The position numbers and the translations under genes are program-made. DNA of 27,251 nt from an uncultured Lachnospiraceae bacterium (lineage in GTDB: Bacteria > Bacillota > Clostridia > Lachnospirales > Lachnospiraceae). Shown piece after piece: positions 25,721 through 27,251 of this stretch. Each line of letters begins with the position of its first letter. The first letter of the stretch is position 1. A model generated the notes under the pieces. It ran no database searches. It saw only the letters and a list, made by a program, of their open reading frames with translations, and was not told the origin of the DNA. The stretch covers positions 4,785-32,035 of the forward strand of contig CAJUHG010000030.1 in NCBI GenBank assembly GCA_910586005.1. Direction: 5' to 3'.

Positions 25721-27109
25721 TTATGCATGAGGAATATTTGTAAAGTCTGAAATTTCCTTATTTAATGTGATTAAATCATCTACTGTTAAATTATGTACAG
25801 AAGTATGTCCTGTGATGCGCGCAAAGGTTTTTAGTTCTTCTAATGTTACATTTAAGTAATTTGCTACTCTTTGTGCTGCTTGTTCTACTTTTAATCTTTT
25901 TCTTAGTTCTGGGTCTTGAGTTGCAATTCCTACTGGACAATTTCCTGAACCACAAATTCTATATTGCTGACATGCTGCAGCTATAAGTGCTGCGCTTGCT
26001 ATAGCAATTGCATCTGCTCCCATTGCAAGAGCCTTTGCCATATCTGCAGAGATACGCAGTCCTCCAGTAATCACAAGTGAAATATCAGAATGTATAGAAT
26101 CTAAATATTTTCTTGCACGATACAATGCATAAATGGTTGGGACAGTAGTAGCCTCACGTAAAAATAATGGACTAGAACCTGTTGCGCCACCTCTGCCATC
26201 AATTGTAATAAAATCAGGTTCCGCATAAACACAATATTCTAAATCTCTTTCTATTCTTCCTGCTGCAATTTTAATACCTATTGGTCGACCATCAGAACGA
26301 GTTCGCAACATAGTTACCATTTCTTTTAAGTCTTCTTTGGAATTAAGTTCTGGAAATTTACTTGGGCTTTGCACATCTTCTCCTTGTTTTTTCCCACGTA
26401 ATTGTGCAATTTCTTCTGTCACTTTTTCTCCAGGCAAGTGTCCTCCCATCCCAGGTTTTGTTCCTTGTCCTATTTTAATTTCAATTGCATCTGCTCTGCG
26501 CAAGTTTTCATCTGTCACACTATATTTATTTGGAATATATTCAAATATGTATTTATAAGAAGCTTCTCGTTCTTCAGGTAAAATTCCACCTTCCCCACTA
26601 CACATTGCTGTTTTAGCCATTGCAGATCCTTTTGCTAAAGCCACTTTTATTTCTTTTGATAACGCACCAAATGACATATGAGAAATATATACAGGACTAT
26701 TTAAAATCATAGGTTTTTTTGCATGTTTTCCAATAATTGTCATGGTTGTTACAGGTTCCTCTTCTTCAAGAGGAGGAGGATTTAACTGAGCACCTAAAAG
26801 TAAAATATCATCCCAACTTGGCATTAGCATTTTGGTTCCCATAGCACCACTTATACTTTTTCCTGTTACTGCCATCTGATGAATTTCTTCCATATAACGA
26901 CAAGATTCATCCATACGATAGAAATTTTTATCATAACTTAAATTTGATATGTCTGTTTCTTTTTGATTTAAATTCACAGTATCTATATTTTCTATTTTTG
27001 AAATATCTTCTTTGAATTTTTCTTTTGGCTGTTGACAAACAGGGCATTTATCTGGTGGCTGTTCCCCTTCATAAGTATAACCACAAACGGTACAAATAAA
27101 TCTCTTCAT
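25721..27109 (-). CDS. Rubredoxin-fused glutamate synthase-related FMN protein
   Basis: A 462-residue protein. Residues 1-35 form a rubrerythrin-type rubredoxin domain with two Cys-x-x-Cys pairs (FICTVCGYTYEGEQPPDKCP then VCQQP), binding one iron. Residues about 90-440 form the FMN-binding (GltB-type) glutamate synthase barrel: GSAMAKTAMCSGEGGILPEE, PGMGGHLPGEKV, IDGRGGATGSSP and a final CGSGNCPVGIATQ segment with cysteines for an iron-sulphur cluster. There is no glutamine amidotransferase domain, so it is an archaeal-type or stand-alone relative, plausibly taking electrons through the rubredoxin. Glutamate synthesis is possible but other 2-oxoacid or redox roles are too. GGAAGGAG precedes the ATG at 27109. 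It is a probable housekeeping gene, unrelated to the adjacent operon. Confidence 0.85.
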   Translation of the reverse strand: MKRFICTVCGYTYEGEQPPDKCPVCQQPKEKFKEDISKIENIDTVNLNQKETDISNLSYDKNFYRMDESCRYMEEIHQMAVTGKSISGAMGTKMLMPSWDDILLLGAQLNPPPLEEEEPVTTMTIIGKHAKKPMILNSPVYISHMSFGALSKEIKVALAKGSAMAKTAMCSGEGGILPEEREASYKYIFEYIPNKYSVTDENLRRADAIEIKIGQGTKPGMGGHLPGEKVTEEIAQLRGKKQGEDVQSPSKFPELNSKEDLKEMVTMLRTRSDGRPIGIKIAAGRIERDLEYCVYAEPDFITIDGRGGATGSSPLFLREATTVPTIYALYRARKYLDSIHSDISLVITGGLRISADMAKALAMGADAIAIASAALIAAACQQYRICGSGNCPVGIATQDPELRKRLKVEQAAQRVANYLNVTLEELKTFARITGHTSVHNLTVDDLITLNKEISDFTNIPHA

Positions 27110-27149
27110 ATTTTATCTCCTTCCTATCACGTACAATTATTATTTATCT

Positions 27150-27179
27150 ATTTTAACATTTTTCTTGTTAATCTGACAA
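27150..27179 (-). promoter_or_regulatory. Promoter of the rubredoxin-glutamate synthase gene
   Basis: On the minus strand, TTGTCA (plus 27174-27179), 18 bases, then TAAAAT (plus 27150-27155) preceded by TGT, an extended -10. It lies about 40 bases upstream of the start codon. The remaining sequence to the right edge (27180-27251) is AT-rich with no gene. Confidence 0.6.
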
Positions 27180-27251
27180 TACATTTCTGTTTTATTCCAC
27201 GACAAACGCATGAATCCCTACATCCCCCTTATATTTGTTTTCTTTATTTTT

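Overview
The window is low-GC, AT-rich DNA with strong Firmicutes-type ribosome-binding sites. The gene families (a DUF3877-like protein, an SMI1/KNR4 protein, MBOAT plus DHHW acyl-transfer proteins, a rubredoxin-fused glutamate synthase-like protein) point to a Gram-positive gut clostridium, most likely Lachnospiraceae. This is inferred from gene content; no rRNA or tRNA is present to confirm it.

Layout. 1-306: non-coding DNA with a 72-bp direct repeat and a large nested palindrome. 307-3575: single housekeeping or accessory genes (CorA-like Mg2+ transporter, DUF3877-like protein, SMI1/KNR4 protein on the minus strand, NimA-like flavin-binding protein). 3576-3695: a structured convergent intergenic region. 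3696-5961: a MATE efflux pump divergent from a MerR/GyrI-type regulator, with a textbook 19-bp-spacer MerR promoter between them. 6172-9297: a three-gene operon (lipoprotein, MBOAT acyltransferase, DHHW/AlgJ-like protein), probably for O-acetylation of a surface polymer. 9298-9657: a gap that may hold a decayed gene. 9667-25608: one ten-gene plus-strand operon ending in a strong terminator. 25721-27109: a rubredoxin-glutamate synthase-like gene on the minus strand.

The ten-gene operon is the main content. It encodes the baseplate end of a contractile injection system: a gp5/VgrG-type spike (without the gp27-like hub part), a gp25 wedge protein, two baseplate-J proteins, a tail-protein-I-like protein, a baseplate-associated protein with a C-terminal Ig-like domain, and a DUF4280 PAAR-like tip. 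Interleaved with these are three predicted membrane proteins: a single-pass pseudokinase with an acidic repeat tail (architecture like EssB of type VII secretion), a single-pass protein with about 19 MORN repeats predicted outside the membrane, and a four-pass sensor with HAMP and a degenerate class III cyclase domain. Sheath, inner tube, hub, LysM, tape-measure and AAA+ genes are absent from the window, although both ends of the operon are visible. The best reading is a split-locus contractile injection system in a Gram-positive cell whose baseplate is coupled to the membrane by dedicated, catalytically dead signalling-type proteins. The membrane-coupling part is inference; the baseplate assignments rest on recognisable family motifs.
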